From Chitinophagaceae bacterium (GTDB lineage: Bacteria; Bacteroidota; Bacteroidia; Chitinophagales; Chitinophagaceae): 42,914 nucleotides of DNA. Of this stretch, positions 8,646 to 17,294 are shown one piece after another (the stretch's first letter is position 1; each line of letters opens with the position of its first letter). The notes under the pieces are model-generated. The model searched no databases. It was not told the DNA's origin and worked only from the letters and a program-made list of their open reading frames with translations. The stretch lies in the NCBI GenBank assembly GCA_004322425.1, contig SCVJ01000052.1, positions 1-42,914 of the forward strand, read 5' to 3'. The translations under genes and the position numbers were made by a program.

Positions 8646-9052
8646 AAGGTGCATTTCCTGTTTATTTAGGTCTATTTAATGTGCTAAAACTATTTATTGT
8701 AGTGCAGAAGAAGTGCATATAAAGAGAGCTAAAAATTTGGATTTTGTAATTTTCAAATGCAACTTAGCGCTATCAAAAATGATTGAAATCTGTAAAAAGA
8801 AATTATCACTTTGATTCCGAAAATCCCTCAAAAGACTTTTGGATAGTAATCAAGAGAATCTGTTGGGTGTAATGCACAACAGAGGAAAAATTCTGAAAAG
8901 AGTGGTTTGATTACAGAGGAAATGGGCTGTAAAAGGATTCCAGAAACCTCAAGAAAGGCGTTGAATTGTTTGAATGTTCACTTGCTACGGCGAATGAGTG
9001 TTTGAAAATTTCGGCGCTTTTTCTTTTTAAGTCAATTTTTAGAAAAATTAGC
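8646..9052. other. Gene-free interval; possible structured RNA
   Basis: No plausible protein gene is visible on either strand; the longest open frames are ~30-50 codons and lack a credible start. Foldable pieces exist: TGTT-GG-GTG / CAC-AACA in the AGAATCTGTTGGG...CAACAGAGG segment (~8858-8882). An 11-bp perfect inverted repeat, GAAACCTCAAG (8943-8953) with CTTGAGGTTTC (9052-9062), also encloses about 100 nt. I could not match the stretch to 6S RNA, RNase P RNA, tmRNA or SRP RNA by motif. Confidence 0.35.
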
Positions 9053-9082
9053 TTGAGGTTTCCAATTTTAACGTTAGCTTTG
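9053..9082 (+). promoter_or_regulatory. Bacteroidota-type promoter for rpmE2
   Basis: TTG at 9053-9055, a 19-nt spacer and TAGCTTTG at 9075-9082 match the -33/-7 consensus. The predicted start near 9089 gives a leader of about 50 nt to the ATG at 9138. Confidence 0.6.
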
Positions 9083-9137
9083 CGCCTCTATTTTTTATAT
9101 GTACGGCAAAACCCGTGCAACCCTAAAATCAAGTAAA

Positions 9138-9389
9138 ATGAAAAAAGGAATCCATCCAGAATCGTACCGTTTAGTTGTTTTTAAAGACATGAGCAATGGT
9201 CATGCCTTTGTAAGTCGTTCTACCGCTTCAAGTAAAGAAACCACACAATGGGAAGACGGTGAAACCTACCCGTTGGTGAAGTTAGAAATTTCAAATATGT
9301 CCCATCCTTTCTTTACAGGAAAGAATATGCTGGTAGATACAGCAGGGCGTATTGATAAGTATAAAAAGAAATACGAGAAAAAGAAATAA
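9138..9389 (+). CDS. rpmE2: Ribosomal protein bL31, type B (cysteine-free)
   Basis: An 83-residue bL31 starting MKKGIHPESYRLVVFKD with the conserved SHPFFTGK motif and a lysine-rich tail. It links the 50S and 30S subunits near the central protuberance. It contains no Cys at all, so it is the zinc-independent (C-) form. In many bacteria this form replaces the zinc-binding paralogue under zinc limitation; in some Bacteroidota it may be the only copy. The open frame extends 13 codons upstream, but ATG 9138 gives the family-standard N-terminus. It has its own promoter and is closed by a strong terminator. No Zur-like operator was identified. Confidence 0.93.
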   Translation: MKKGIHPESYRLVVFKDMSNGHAFVSRSTASSKETTQWEDGETYPLVKLEISNMSHPFFTGKNMLVDTAGRIDKYKKKYEKKK

Positions 9390-9403
9390 TATTTTTCTAC
9401 TAG

Positions 9404-9432
9404 AAAATCCCGAAGAATTCTTCGGGATTTTT
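9404..9432. terminator. Rho-independent terminator after rpmE2
   Basis: A perfect palindrome, AAAATCCCGAAGAA / TTCTTCGGGATTTT, centred on GAATTC and ending in a T-run. On folding, a few central bases must form the loop. It insulates rpmE2 from the next operon. Confidence 0.85.
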
Positions 9433-9460
9433 GTTTTCATTAAATAGTTAGTTTTACCAA

Positions 9461-10636
9461 ATGGCTGCTCGTATTATTTTTACAGAAGAATTTTGTCAAC
9501 CGGAAAACCTATATCCATTTACATTAACACGTCCCATTCAGGATATTCGGATTGGAATTTTAACCATTCGGGAGAAATGGGAACAATCACTAAGGTTTGA
9601 ATCGTTTGATAAGAATGAAGATGATTATAAAAATTTGGAACAGTCCATTACGATTGATAAAAAATTAGAGGAAGGTGTTTACTTTTTGATTCACGGTAAT
9701 ATTTTGCCAACACCCAAACTAGTAAAAAAAATAAAGCAACTTAAGAATGGGGAGTGTATCTCTATTGCTGATCAATCAGCTGTAATTTTTCGGTTCACAA
9801 AAAATGAAATTAGTGGCGACAATAAAATTAAAATCTCCAAGGCAATTCATTTGCGAGATGTGGTTCGTTGTGTTCAATTTCCATGGCAAATTTTCGAATT
9901 AAACGATTCTGCCATTCGGGAGGATTTTTTGCTGATAACGCGTAAAAGAAAATCACAAAATATTCCCAAGCATGTAAAAAGGGTTTCAGCTTCTAATATT
10001 TTTTTGGAAAAAGGAGTAGTACTTGAACATTGCATCTTGAATGCTTCGGAAGGTCCTATTTATATTGGTAAAAATGCTGTGATAATGGACGGGGCCATTT
10101 TACGAGGGCCTGTTTCAATAGGAGAGGAAGCCGTAGTAAAGATGGGTGCAAAGATTTATGGCGCTACAACCATTGGCCCTAAATGTATTGTTGGTGGTGA
10201 AATAAAAAATTCTGTTTTTGGGGATTATTCCAATAAAGCACACGATGGATATGTTGGAAATTCTGTTATCGGTGCGTTTTGTAATCTTGGCGCAGGAACC
10301 TCTAATTCTAATTTAAAGAATAATGCCAGTACAATAAAAGTGAAAATGCCAAAGTCGACTATAAACGTTGGATTAAAATGTGGATTTTTTATGGGCGATT
10401 ATTCCAGAACAGCCATCAATACATCAATAAACACAGGAACAGTAGTTGGTGTTTGTTGTAATATTTTTGAGACAGGTTTAACACCAAAATATATACCCAG
10501 CTTTTCTTGGGGAAAAGAAAAAAGATACAAGCTATTGAAATCTTTTGAAGATATTGATGCATGGAAAAAGCTCAAAAACCTTTCGCTGGAACAGAAAGAA
10601 AAAGCAATTCTTAAATATATTTTCGATAATTTTTAA
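9461..10636 (+). CDS. GlmU-family sugar nucleotidyltransferase / acyltransferase (Bacteroidota type)
   Basis: A 391-residue protein of the alternative GlmU-like family of Bacteroidota. The N-terminal half has the family hallmark YPFTLTRPIQDIRIGILTIREKWE but not the canonical LxAGxGTRM loop of GlmU pyrophosphorylases. The C-terminal half (~180-345) is a left-handed beta-helix of hexapeptide repeats (IYIGKNAVI, VSIGEEAVVKMGA, TTIGPKCIVGG), as in acetyltransferases. The presumed role is making UDP-GlcNAc or a related activated sugar for the envelope; this is inferred from family naming. It is 8 nt before tpiA, in an operon ending with a flippase and a glycosyltransferase. The start follows a terminator; no strong promoter was found. 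Confidence 0.85.
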   Translation: MAARIIFTEEFCQPENLYPFTLTRPIQDIRIGILTIREKWEQSLRFESFDKNEDDYKNLEQSITIDKKLEEGVYFLIHGNILPTPKLVKKIKQLKNGECISIADQSAVIFRFTKNEISGDNKIKISKAIHLRDVVRCVQFPWQIFELNDSAIREDFLLITRKRKSQNIPKHVKRVSASNIFLEKGVVLEHCILNASEGPIYIGKNAVIMDGAILRGPVSIGEEAVVKMGAKIYGATTIGPKCIVGGEIKNSVFGDYSNKAHDGYVGNSVIGAFCNLGAGTSNSNLKNNASTIKVKMPKSTINVGLKCGFFMGDYSRTAINTSINTGTVVGVCCNIFETGLTPKYIPSFSWGKEKRYKLLKSFEDIDAWKKLKNLSLEQKEKAILKYIFDNF

Positions 10637-10644
10637 ATTCAATT

Positions 10645-11409
10645 ATGCGTAAACAAATTGCTGCTGCCAATTGGAAAATGAATCTTAGTTTTCAACAAGC
10701 AGATCAATTGCTAAATAGTGTTGTGGATGCTGGAATTGCTACAAAAGAAAATCAACAGGTAATATTTGCAGTTCCCTTTCTTTATTTGTCAATTGCAAAT
10801 CAGCTAATTGGGACAGTAAAAAATTTTAACGCTGCTTCACAAAATTGTTATCAGAAAAAAGAAGGAGCATTTACTGGAGAGATTTCTGCCGCCATGCTGC
10901 ACTCAATGAATATTAGTTATTGTTTGGTTGGACATAGTGAGCGAAGGGAATATTTCAACGAAAGCAATGAAATTCTTTCTGAAAAAATTGATCGTTGTTT
11001 GGAAAACGATTTAACACCGATTTTTTGTTGTGGTGAATCGTTAACCATTCGGGCTGCTGATCAGCAAAAAACTTTTGTAGAAACACAATTGCGCGACTCA
11101 CTTTTTCATTTGTCGAAAGAACAAATCACAAATTTGGTAATTGCCTATGAACCTATTTGGGCAATTGGTACAGGAAAAACTGCCACTACTATTCAGGTGC
11201 AGGAAATGCACGCACATATTCGTTCTGTTATTTCAAATCAATATGGAACTGATACTGGAGATAAAATATCCATTCTATATGGGGGAAGTGTAAAGGCGTC
11301 CAATGCAAAAGAATTATTTAACTGCGATGATGTAGATGGAGGATTGGTAGGAGGTGCATCATTACAAGCAGAAGAATTTATACAAATTATTAAAGCATTG
11401 AAATGCTGA
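10645..11409 (+). CDS. tpiA: Triosephosphate isomerase
   Basis: Interconverts glyceraldehyde-3-phosphate and dihydroxyacetone phosphate. The 254-residue TIM barrel has all active-site parts: N9/K11 in ANWKMN, H97 in VGHSERR, E169 in AYEPIWAIGTGK (flexible loop 6), and phosphate-binding ILYGGSVK and DGGLVGGASL near the end. It sits second in an operon with the GlmU-like gene and overlaps the flippase start by 7 nt, so a glycolytic gene is translationally linked to envelope-sugar genes here. Confidence 0.97.
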   Translation: MRKQIAAANWKMNLSFQQADQLLNSVVDAGIATKENQQVIFAVPFLYLSIANQLIGTVKNFNAASQNCYQKKEGAFTGEISAAMLHSMNISYCLVGHSERREYFNESNEILSEKIDRCLENDLTPIFCCGESLTIRAADQQKTFVETQLRDSLFHLSKEQITNLVIAYEPIWAIGTGKTATTIQVQEMHAHIRSVISNQYGTDTGDKISILYGGSVKASNAKELFNCDDVDGGLVGGASLQAEEFIQIIKALKC

Positions 11410-12683
11410 GCACGATACTGAAAAGCGGCTTTTTTCGATTGCTGTTTTTGGGTGTAACTTTTCTAACTTCTTTGTTGGTAGCAAAAATTTCTGGTGCAGA
11501 TGGTTTTGGAATAATTTCTTTGTTGATTCTAAATGGAGCCTTCTTTCTATTAATAACTGGTTTCGGAACAGATGCCTCAATCATTTGGCATGGATCCGGA
11601 AAAGAAGTAGATGAAGATGGTGTTTTTACAATTGCATTTGTAACGGGTGTTTTTCAAATAGCCTTGTTTGGATTGCTGGAGTATATTTCTATTTCAATTA
11701 CTGGCAAATCATTACTCACACAGCAAATGGGAAAATGGTATCCGTTAATTGAGTTTATATATTGTGCCGGATTAGTTTTGACTGATAAATATTTGTCGCT
11801 TTTTTATGCAAGGAACAATGCCACACTTGCCAATAAAATTTTATTATTCACATCATTACTTTCATTTACTTTTTTCTTTTTTCTACTTTTGAATTATGTA
11901 AATGGAGTGCAACCACTTCCGCTATTTTGTGCAATGATATTGTTGCAAGGTTTGTCACTAAGTATAATTTTTCATAGTAGGTTTTCAAAAATTAAATTTC
12001 AAAAATTATCCGTTGATCAATTAAACTCTGTATTTAATTTCTCGTTGCTTGTATTTTTTACAAATCTGATTCAGTTTCTAGCTTACCGAGTTGATTTTTG
12101 GATACTGGATTTTTATTTTGATAAAACAAAGGTTGGTGTTTATGCTCAGGCTTGCCAATTTGCACAACTGCTTTGGATAGTACCCAGAATTTTTGCTTCG
12201 ATGGTTACACCGGCGCTTCGTAATGAACCGAAACTAGATGATCACCAATTTGCACAATTATTTCGCATAGTCAGTTTGGCTTCTGCTTTTTTGCTCGTTA
12301 TTACAATATGCCTTGCTTTTCTCCTCTACCAATATTTTTTACCCATTGAATTTACAAATGGGTTTACTGCTTTAGTAATCATGTTGCCCGGGTATTTCTC
12401 ATTTATAGCAGTTACAATTATTGCCCCGTATTTTTCTTCTAAAAGGATGCTTTGGGTTAATTTTAATACAACTTCCATCTGTTTTATAGTTATTGTAATT
12501 TTTGATTTATTATTAATTCCCATATACGGAATTAAAGGAGCGGCTTTCGCAAGTTCAATAGCGTATACTTTGGCAGCAATTTTAATTGTATTTCGATTGA
12601 TGAAGCAAACACAACTACCCATAAATAGTTTATGGAAAATCAATAAATCGGATTTACAATTACTGCATAAATTTCATTTCTGA
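11403..12683 (+). CDS. Polysaccharide/oligosaccharide flippase (Wzx/MATE-like)
   Basis: A 426-residue integral membrane protein with about 12-14 hydrophobic helices, early glycine motif KISGADGFGIISLL typical of polysaccharide biosynthesis (RfbX/Wzx) proteins, and a repeated helix pattern in both halves. It probably flips a lipid-linked sugar across the inner membrane. The start overlaps tpiA by 7 nt, and the next gene is a GT4 glycosyltransferase 3 nt later, which supports a polysaccharide role. The substrate is not deducible. Confidence 0.82.
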   Translation: MLSTILKSGFFRLLFLGVTFLTSLLVAKISGADGFGIISLLILNGAFFLLITGFGTDASIIWHGSGKEVDEDGVFTIAFVTGVFQIALFGLLEYISISITGKSLLTQQMGKWYPLIEFIYCAGLVLTDKYLSLFYARNNATLANKILLFTSLLSFTFFFFLLLNYVNGVQPLPLFCAMILLQGLSLSIIFHSRFSKIKFQKLSVDQLNSVFNFSLLVFFTNLIQFLAYRVDFWILDFYFDKTKVGVYAQACQFAQLLWIVPRIFASMVTPALRNEPKLDDHQFAQLFRIVSLASAFLLVITICLAFLLYQYFLPIEFTNGFTALVIMLPGYFSFIAVTIIAPYFSSKRMLWVNFNTTSICFIVIVIFDLLLIPIYGIKGAAFASSIAYTLAAILIVFRLMKQTQLPINSLWKINKSDLQLLHKFHF

Positions 12684-12686
12684 GAG

Positions 12687-13871
12687 ATGCAAAAAGTAAA
12701 TTCAAATATTCTTTGGCTGCCTTCTTGGTATCCCAGTAAGCTAAATCAATACAATGGCGATTTTATACAACGACAAGCAATCGCTTTATCGCAACTAAAT
12801 TCGCTAACTGTTGTTTATATTGTAAGAGATAAGTTTCAAACTGTTACGAATTCTGTAAAAATTGAAAATAACGAAAGCTCTAATTTAAAGGAAACAATTA
12901 TCTACTATTCAATTCCTGCTTTTGTACCCAAATTTTTAGAAGGCATTTATTCATTTTGGATGTTTCGAAAATTGTATCGGCACTATTTCAAAAAATTATT
13001 TATTGGAGGTTTACCAAGCACAGTACATGTTCATGTCGCTTATAAAGCAGGGCTGATTGCACTTTGGATAAAACGTAACTATGGAATTCCTTATTATGTT
13101 TCTGAACATTGGTCTGGGTATTCTAAATCCAGAATGGGCAACTATTTTACATCCTCTCTTGTCAATCAAAATTTGATAAAGAAAATTCTGCGTGCCGCCA
13201 AGCTCGTTATTCCGGTGAGTATTGATTTGGGAAATCAGATTAAGTACATTGTACCTACTGTTAAAATAAAAGTGATACCGAATGTAGTGGATGAAAATTT
13301 GTTTTATTACAAGCCCAATCAAAGTTCTTCATTTAAATTTATTCACTACACTTCAAAAGATACGGAGGCAAAAAATACAATTGGTTTATTAGAGACACTA
13401 TCCGATTTGAAATGCATTCGCAAAGACTGGTCATGTGTAATTTATGGACCTGCTGAACCTGTGTTGATAGAATTTGTGGAGAAGAACAACTTACAGCAAC
13501 ACATAAAGTTTACAGGAGAAATTCAATATGCGGCGGTTGCTGAAATTGTACGAGAGGCATCTGCTTTTATATCATTTAGCAATTATGAAAATCAACCTTG
13601 CAGTATTCTGGAAGCACTTTGTTGCGGCGTGCCGGTGATTGCAACAAAAGTTGGGGGCATACCCGAAATAGTTGAACTCAGAAATGGGATATTAATAGAT
13701 GCTAAAAATGAAATTCAGTTGGTGGAAGCTTTAAAGAGTATGCTCGAAGATTATAATAGGTTCGATCGACAGCAGATTGCTACTGAAGCTATAAACAAGT
13801 ACTCATATCCAATTATTGCGAAGAAATTACTTGCTCTCTATTCAGAATACCATCCAATAAGTAGCAGCTAA
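12687..13871 (+). CDS. GT4-family glycosyltransferase
   Basis: A 394-residue GT-B enzyme. The N-terminal Rossmann half opens with LWLPSWYPSKLNQYNGDFIQRQA. The C-terminal half has the donor-binding segment NYENQPCSILEALCCGVPVIATKVGGIPE, with the EX7E glutamates of retaining GT4 enzymes. It presumably adds a sugar to a cell-surface glycan exported by the flippase encoded immediately upstream. It is the last gene of the glmU-like/tpiA/flippase operon; no clear terminator was seen before the lepA promoter. Donor and acceptor unknown. Confidence 0.87.
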   Translation: MQKVNSNILWLPSWYPSKLNQYNGDFIQRQAIALSQLNSLTVVYIVRDKFQTVTNSVKIENNESSNLKETIIYYSIPAFVPKFLEGIYSFWMFRKLYRHYFKKLFIGGLPSTVHVHVAYKAGLIALWIKRNYGIPYYVSEHWSGYSKSRMGNYFTSSLVNQNLIKKILRAAKLVIPVSIDLGNQIKYIVPTVKIKVIPNVVDENLFYYKPNQSSSFKFIHYTSKDTEAKNTIGLLETLSDLKCIRKDWSCVIYGPAEPVLIEFVEKNNLQQHIKFTGEIQYAAVAEIVREASAFISFSNYENQPCSILEALCCGVPVIATKVGGIPEIVELRNGILIDAKNEIQLVEALKSMLEDYNRFDRQQIATEAINKYSYPIIAKKLLALYSEYHPISSS

Positions 13872-13910
13872 CCTACCAGCATTCACTCGAGAAACCTCGT
13901 ATCATTTCGT

Positions 13911-13918
13911 TACCTTTG
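13911..13918 (+). promoter_or_regulatory. -7 box for lepA
   Basis: TACCTTTG followed by CGG matches TAnnTTTG. No TTG lies at the usual -33 distance. A small CGAG-aaac-CTCG hairpin precedes it. The predicted leader is about 20 nt. Confidence 0.45.
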
Positions 13919-13944
13919 CGGCTCTAAAAAAGTAGCTAAAGAGC

Positions 13945-15738
13945 ATGAAGAATATCCGAAATTTTTGCATTATCGCACATATTGATCACGGAAAATCCAC
14001 CTTGGCAGATAGGCTTTTGCAAGCTACAAACACCATCAAGCAAAGAGAAATGATGGATCAGGTATTGGATAATATGGATTTAGAAAGAGAAAAGGGAATT
14101 ACTATTAAAAGTCACGCAATACAGATTAATTACAGCCATACTGATGGGAAGGAATATATTCTAAATTTGATTGATACGCCAGGGCACGTAGATTTTAGTT
14201 ATGAAGTGAGTAGAGCACTTGCAGCCTGTGAAGGTGTTTTATTATTGGTAGATGCTGCCCAAGGAATTCAAGCACAGACAATCAGCAACTTATATCTTGC
14301 AATTGAAAATGATCTTGAAATAATTCCTATTATCAATAAAATTGATATGGATGGTGCAATGATTGAAGAAGTTCAAGACCAAATGATCGATTTGGTTGGC
14401 TGTAAAAGGGAGGATATTCTACTTGCAAGCGGAAGAACTGGACAAGGAGTTGAAGAGATTCTGAACACTATCGTAAAAAAAATTCCTCATCCAAAAGGAA
14501 AACAAAATGAACCTTTAAAAGCATTAATTTTTGATAGTGTCTTTAATTCATTTCGGGGAATAATTGTTTATTATCGAATATTAGATGGGAATATAAAAAA
14601 GGGGGATCTTGTAAAATTTGTTTCTACTGAGCAAGAATATACTGCCGATGAAGTTGGCATTTTAAAACTTGGTTTAGTTCCAAAATCAGAAGTTGGTTGT
14701 GGAGATGTTGGTTATCTTATTACAGGAATTAAAGTAGCCAAGGAAGTTAAAGTTGGAGATACAATTACATTAGCCAGTAATAAAAATCCGGAAGTTATTC
14801 ATGGTTTTGAGAATGTAAAGCCAATGGTTTTTGCAGGAATTTTTCCTGTTGATACTGATGATTTTGAAGAGCTGAGAGACTGTATGGACAAGCTCCAGTT
14901 GAATGATGCTTCACTTACCTACGAGATAGAAACCTCTCAGGCACTTGGTTTTGGGTTTCGTTGTGGCTTTTTGGGATTGCTTCACATGGAAATTATTCAG
15001 GAGCGTTTGGAAAGAGAATTTAATCAAATGGTAATTACTACGGTTCCCAACGTGAGCTTTATTGCTTTTACCACAAAAGGAGAAAAAGTGATTGTAAACA
15101 ATCCTATTGAATTTCCCGATCCCGTAAAAACAGATAGGATTGAAGAGCCGTTTATCAAAGCACAAATTATTACCAAGCCAGAGTACATTGGAAATATTAT
15201 TACACTTTGTTTGGGCAAAAGAGGAATTTTAATTAATCAAAATTACCTTACTCAATCTCGGGTTGAATTAATTTTTGAAATGCCGCTAACCGAAATAGTT
15301 TTTGATTTTTACGATAAGTTGAAATCACAAACACGCGGTTATGCCTCTTTCGATTATCATCCGATGGGCTATAGAGATAGTGATATCGTGAAAATGGATA
15401 TTTTATTGAATAACGAGAAAGTGGATGCATTGAGTGCGCTTATTCATAGAGTTCGAGCACAAACTTTTGGAAAAAAGTTATGCGAAAAATTAAAAGAACT
15501 TCTTCCTCGTCAGCAATTTCAAATTGCTATTCAAGCGGCTATTGGTGCAAAAGTTATGGCGCGAGAAAATATTTCGGCTATGCGAAAAGATGTAACTGCT
15601 AAATGTTATGGCGGAGATATTAGTCGTAAAAGAAAATTATTGGAAAAACAAAAAGAAGGAAAGAAAAGAATGCGACAAATTGGTAATGTAGAAGTGCCAC
15701 AGGAAGCATTCTTAGCGGTATTGAAATTAGACGATTAA
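13945..15738 (+). CDS. lepA: Elongation factor 4 (LepA)
   Basis: A translational GTPase that binds the ribosome and affects translocation or initiation/assembly. At 597 residues it is the standard length. G motifs are intact: AHIDHGKS (11-18), REKGITIKS (switch I), DTPGH (77-81) and NKID (131-134). The family-specific C-terminus is present ([24 protein letters not shown], then [20 protein letters not shown]). It has its own -7 box and ends 2 nt before the convergent gene at 15741, with no visible terminator between them. Confidence 0.97.
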   Translation: MKNIRNFCIIAHIDHGKSTLADRLLQATNTIKQREMMDQVLDNMDLEREKGITIKSHAIQINYSHTDGKEYILNLIDTPGHVDFSYEVSRALAACEGVLLLVDAAQGIQAQTISNLYLAIENDLEIIPIINKIDMDGAMIEEVQDQMIDLVGCKREDILLASGRTGQGVEEILNTIVKKIPHPKGKQNEPLKALIFDSVFNSFRGIIVYYRILDGNIKKGDLVKFVSTEQEYTADEVGILKLGLVPKSEVGCGDVGYLITGIKVAKEVKVGDTITLASNKNPEVIHGFENVKPMVFAGIFPVDTDDFEELRDCMDKLQLNDASLTYEIETSQALGFGFRCGFLGLLHMEIIQERLEREFNQMVITTVPNVSFIAFTTKGEKVIVNNPIEFPDPVKTDRIEEPFIKAQIITKPEYIGNIITLCLGKRGILINQNYLTQSRVELIFEMPLTEIVFDFYDKLKSQTRGYASFDYHPMGYRDSDIVKMDILLNNEKVDALSALIHRVRAQTFGKKLCEKLKELLPRQQFQIAIQAAIGAKVMARENISAMRKDVTAKCYGGDISRKRKLLEKQKEGKKRMRQIGNVEVPQEAFLAVLKLDD

Positions 15739-15740
15739 GA

Positions 15741-16682
15741 TTACTTTTTTCTATTATCAGATTTTGTCATATTTTTTTTATCAATCACTACTTGATTTGT
15801 AAGTGGCGCATCGCCTACTTCTTCTATATCTGTAATTACTTTTTCAATGTGTATCCATTTCCCATTTAGCCATTTAAATCCTTCGAAGTCTCCATCTGGA
15901 ATCATCGTCCAAGCATTTTGAGGCTCGTCTGTTTCAGAAACTAGATGAGCTACAATTATTTTAGATAGTTCAGGTACATAATTTACAAACACGGCGGCAT
16001 CTTTTTTAAATTCCACACTGTAACGCTGTAAGTCGGCTGTTGGTAAACTATCTTCTTGAAAACTAAAAACAGGACCGCCGAAAAGGGGGGCGCCATTTGC
16101 CTGAAACGATAAAACGTCAATCCATTTTTTACTGCTTCTTACGGAATGGTAATCGTATCCGAATAAAGTGTAATAATTTTTATTTAAATGCTGTGTTTTA
16201 ATAATATTATAATAAACAGCGCCAATCCAGCTTGTGTCCCTGCATACAATTGTATTGGGAGATTCTGTAAATTCTGAGTTATCGCGTAGTGGAAAACCTT
16301 TAAGAGAGCCATCCTTCGTTCTCATTTGTATAAAACCCCGTTGCCGACCGTAGTAATCATCATACTGTAAATACCAAGTAAAAATTTTAAAGGCGCTGTC
16401 GGGTGAAAATATTTTTGAAATTCCTTGAAGTGAATCAAACGGGTAATAAAATGAATTTTTAATTTGAAGAGATCTTACAAATGTTCGAACAAATTGGCTG
16501 TCGCTACGCATTCTTCCGGAAGTTGCACTGTCGTTCAATAAATTTTTTGTAAATAAGAAAAGAGAATCTTCCTTTTGTTGAAGCTTTTTCAAATCTGCAG
16601 TTGAAATTAATTGTGCTTCTATGCCATTTGTAGAAAAGGATAGAATACAGAAAAAAAATATTTGGATAACGAGTTGCTTCAC
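15741..16682 (-). CDS. Secreted protein of unknown function
   Basis: A 313-residue protein with a signal peptide (basic start, hydrophobic core to ~18, likely cleavage near IEA-Q at 23-24). The mature part has many aromatic residues and short beta-like stretches (IFTWYLQYDDYYGRQRGFIQMRTKDGS, split here only by description) and a basic tail KKNMTKSDNRKK. No catalytic motif is recognised. It ends a reverse-strand operon of envelope-glycan genes, 27 nt after the HAD phosphatase gene, so an exported envelope role is plausible but unproven. It probably belongs to an uncharacterised Bacteroidota family. Confidence 0.65.
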   Translation of the reverse strand: MKQLVIQIFFFCILSFSTNGIEAQLISTADLKKLQQKEDSLFLFTKNLLNDSATSGRMRSDSQFVRTFVRSLQIKNSFYYPFDSLQGISKIFSPDSAFKIFTWYLQYDDYYGRQRGFIQMRTKDGSLKGFPLRDNSEFTESPNTIVCRDTSWIGAVYYNIIKTQHLNKNYYTLFGYDYHSVRSSKKWIDVLSFQANGAPLFGGPVFSFQEDSLPTADLQRYSVEFKKDAAVFVNYVPELSKIIVAHLVSETDEPQNAWTMIPDGDFEGFKWLNGKWIHIEKVITDIEEVGDAPLTNQVVIDKKNMTKSDNRKK

Positions 16683-16709
16683 TTTTATTATTTTATACTC
16701 AGCACAAAA

Positions 16710-17294
16710 TTAAAGGGCTTTTGCAAATTCAAATAGAGAGTTAAAGCGTAAATCAATATCGGGATGAGGAAAGACTGTTTCGGGATGAGTAGTAGCCAGA
16801 AAAATGGTGTGCATTCCAGCATTCCGCCCAAATTTCATATCGCTTAGTTTATTACCAATCATGATGCTTTTCGAAAAAATAATTTCCGGAAAATCTTTTT
16901 GTGCAGATAAAGCCATTCCCGAATTTGGTTTTCTATCTGGATGATTGTCGTTAATACTTGTGCAAGTGTACATTCCGTCCAGTCTTCCATAGGAAGCTTC
17001 GACCACTTGTTTCAATTGTGTATGAATTTCTGATAAGGCAGACTCTGTCATTAAACCCTTGCCCACTCCTCGTTGATTAGTGACTAGAATAATTTTATTA
17101 AATTTCTGAGATAAAATCGGCATTGCTTCCAAAACTCCTTCATAGAATCTAAACTCGTTCCAATTTAAAATATAATTATTTTCTTTTTCATGATTAAGCA
17201 CGCCATCACGGTCTAGAAAAAGAGACCAATTTTCATCAATATTTTTTATTTGTAAAGTATGAACTGTCATGTAAGTTTCAGTAGTGCTACTCAA
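16710..17294 (-). CDS. GmhB-like HAD-IIIA phosphatase
   Basis: A 194-residue HAD-superfamily protein. Motif I is FLDRDGVLN (D28, D30), motif II VTNQRGVGKG, and motif III Lys is in DRKPNSGM (K122). It resembles D,D-heptose 1,7-bisphosphate 7-phosphatase (GmhB) and HisB-N. Its start overlaps the gmhA stop by 8 nt, which strongly supports a heptose role; an ATG at 17270 is an alternative. Two oddities: the GmhB zinc loop is essentially missing (only C111 remains), and motif IV reads IGNKLSDM instead of the usual GDxxxD, placing Asn at a Mg-ligand position. It may still be active as a family variant, or act on another phosphosugar. Confidence 0.78.
   Translation of the reverse strand: MSSTTETYMTVHTLQIKNIDENWSLFLDRDGVLNHEKENNYILNWNEFRFYEGVLEAMPILSQKFNKIILVTNQRGVGKGLMTESALSEIHTQLKQVVEASYGRLDGMYTCTSINDNHPDRKPNSGMALSAQKDFPEIIFSKSIMIGNKLSDMKFGRNAGMHTIFLATTHPETVFPHPDIDLRFNSLFEFAKAL

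Noticed and set aside
8820-9000. Assigning 6S RNA, RNase P RNA or tmRNA to the yajQ-rpmE2 gap
   Set aside because: The diagnostic conserved motifs of those RNAs were not found; only generic hairpins are visible.
8833-9003. A short peptide gene in the same gap
   Set aside because: A ~50-codon stop-free run exists but lacks a start codon near its beginning and shows no recognisable protein character.
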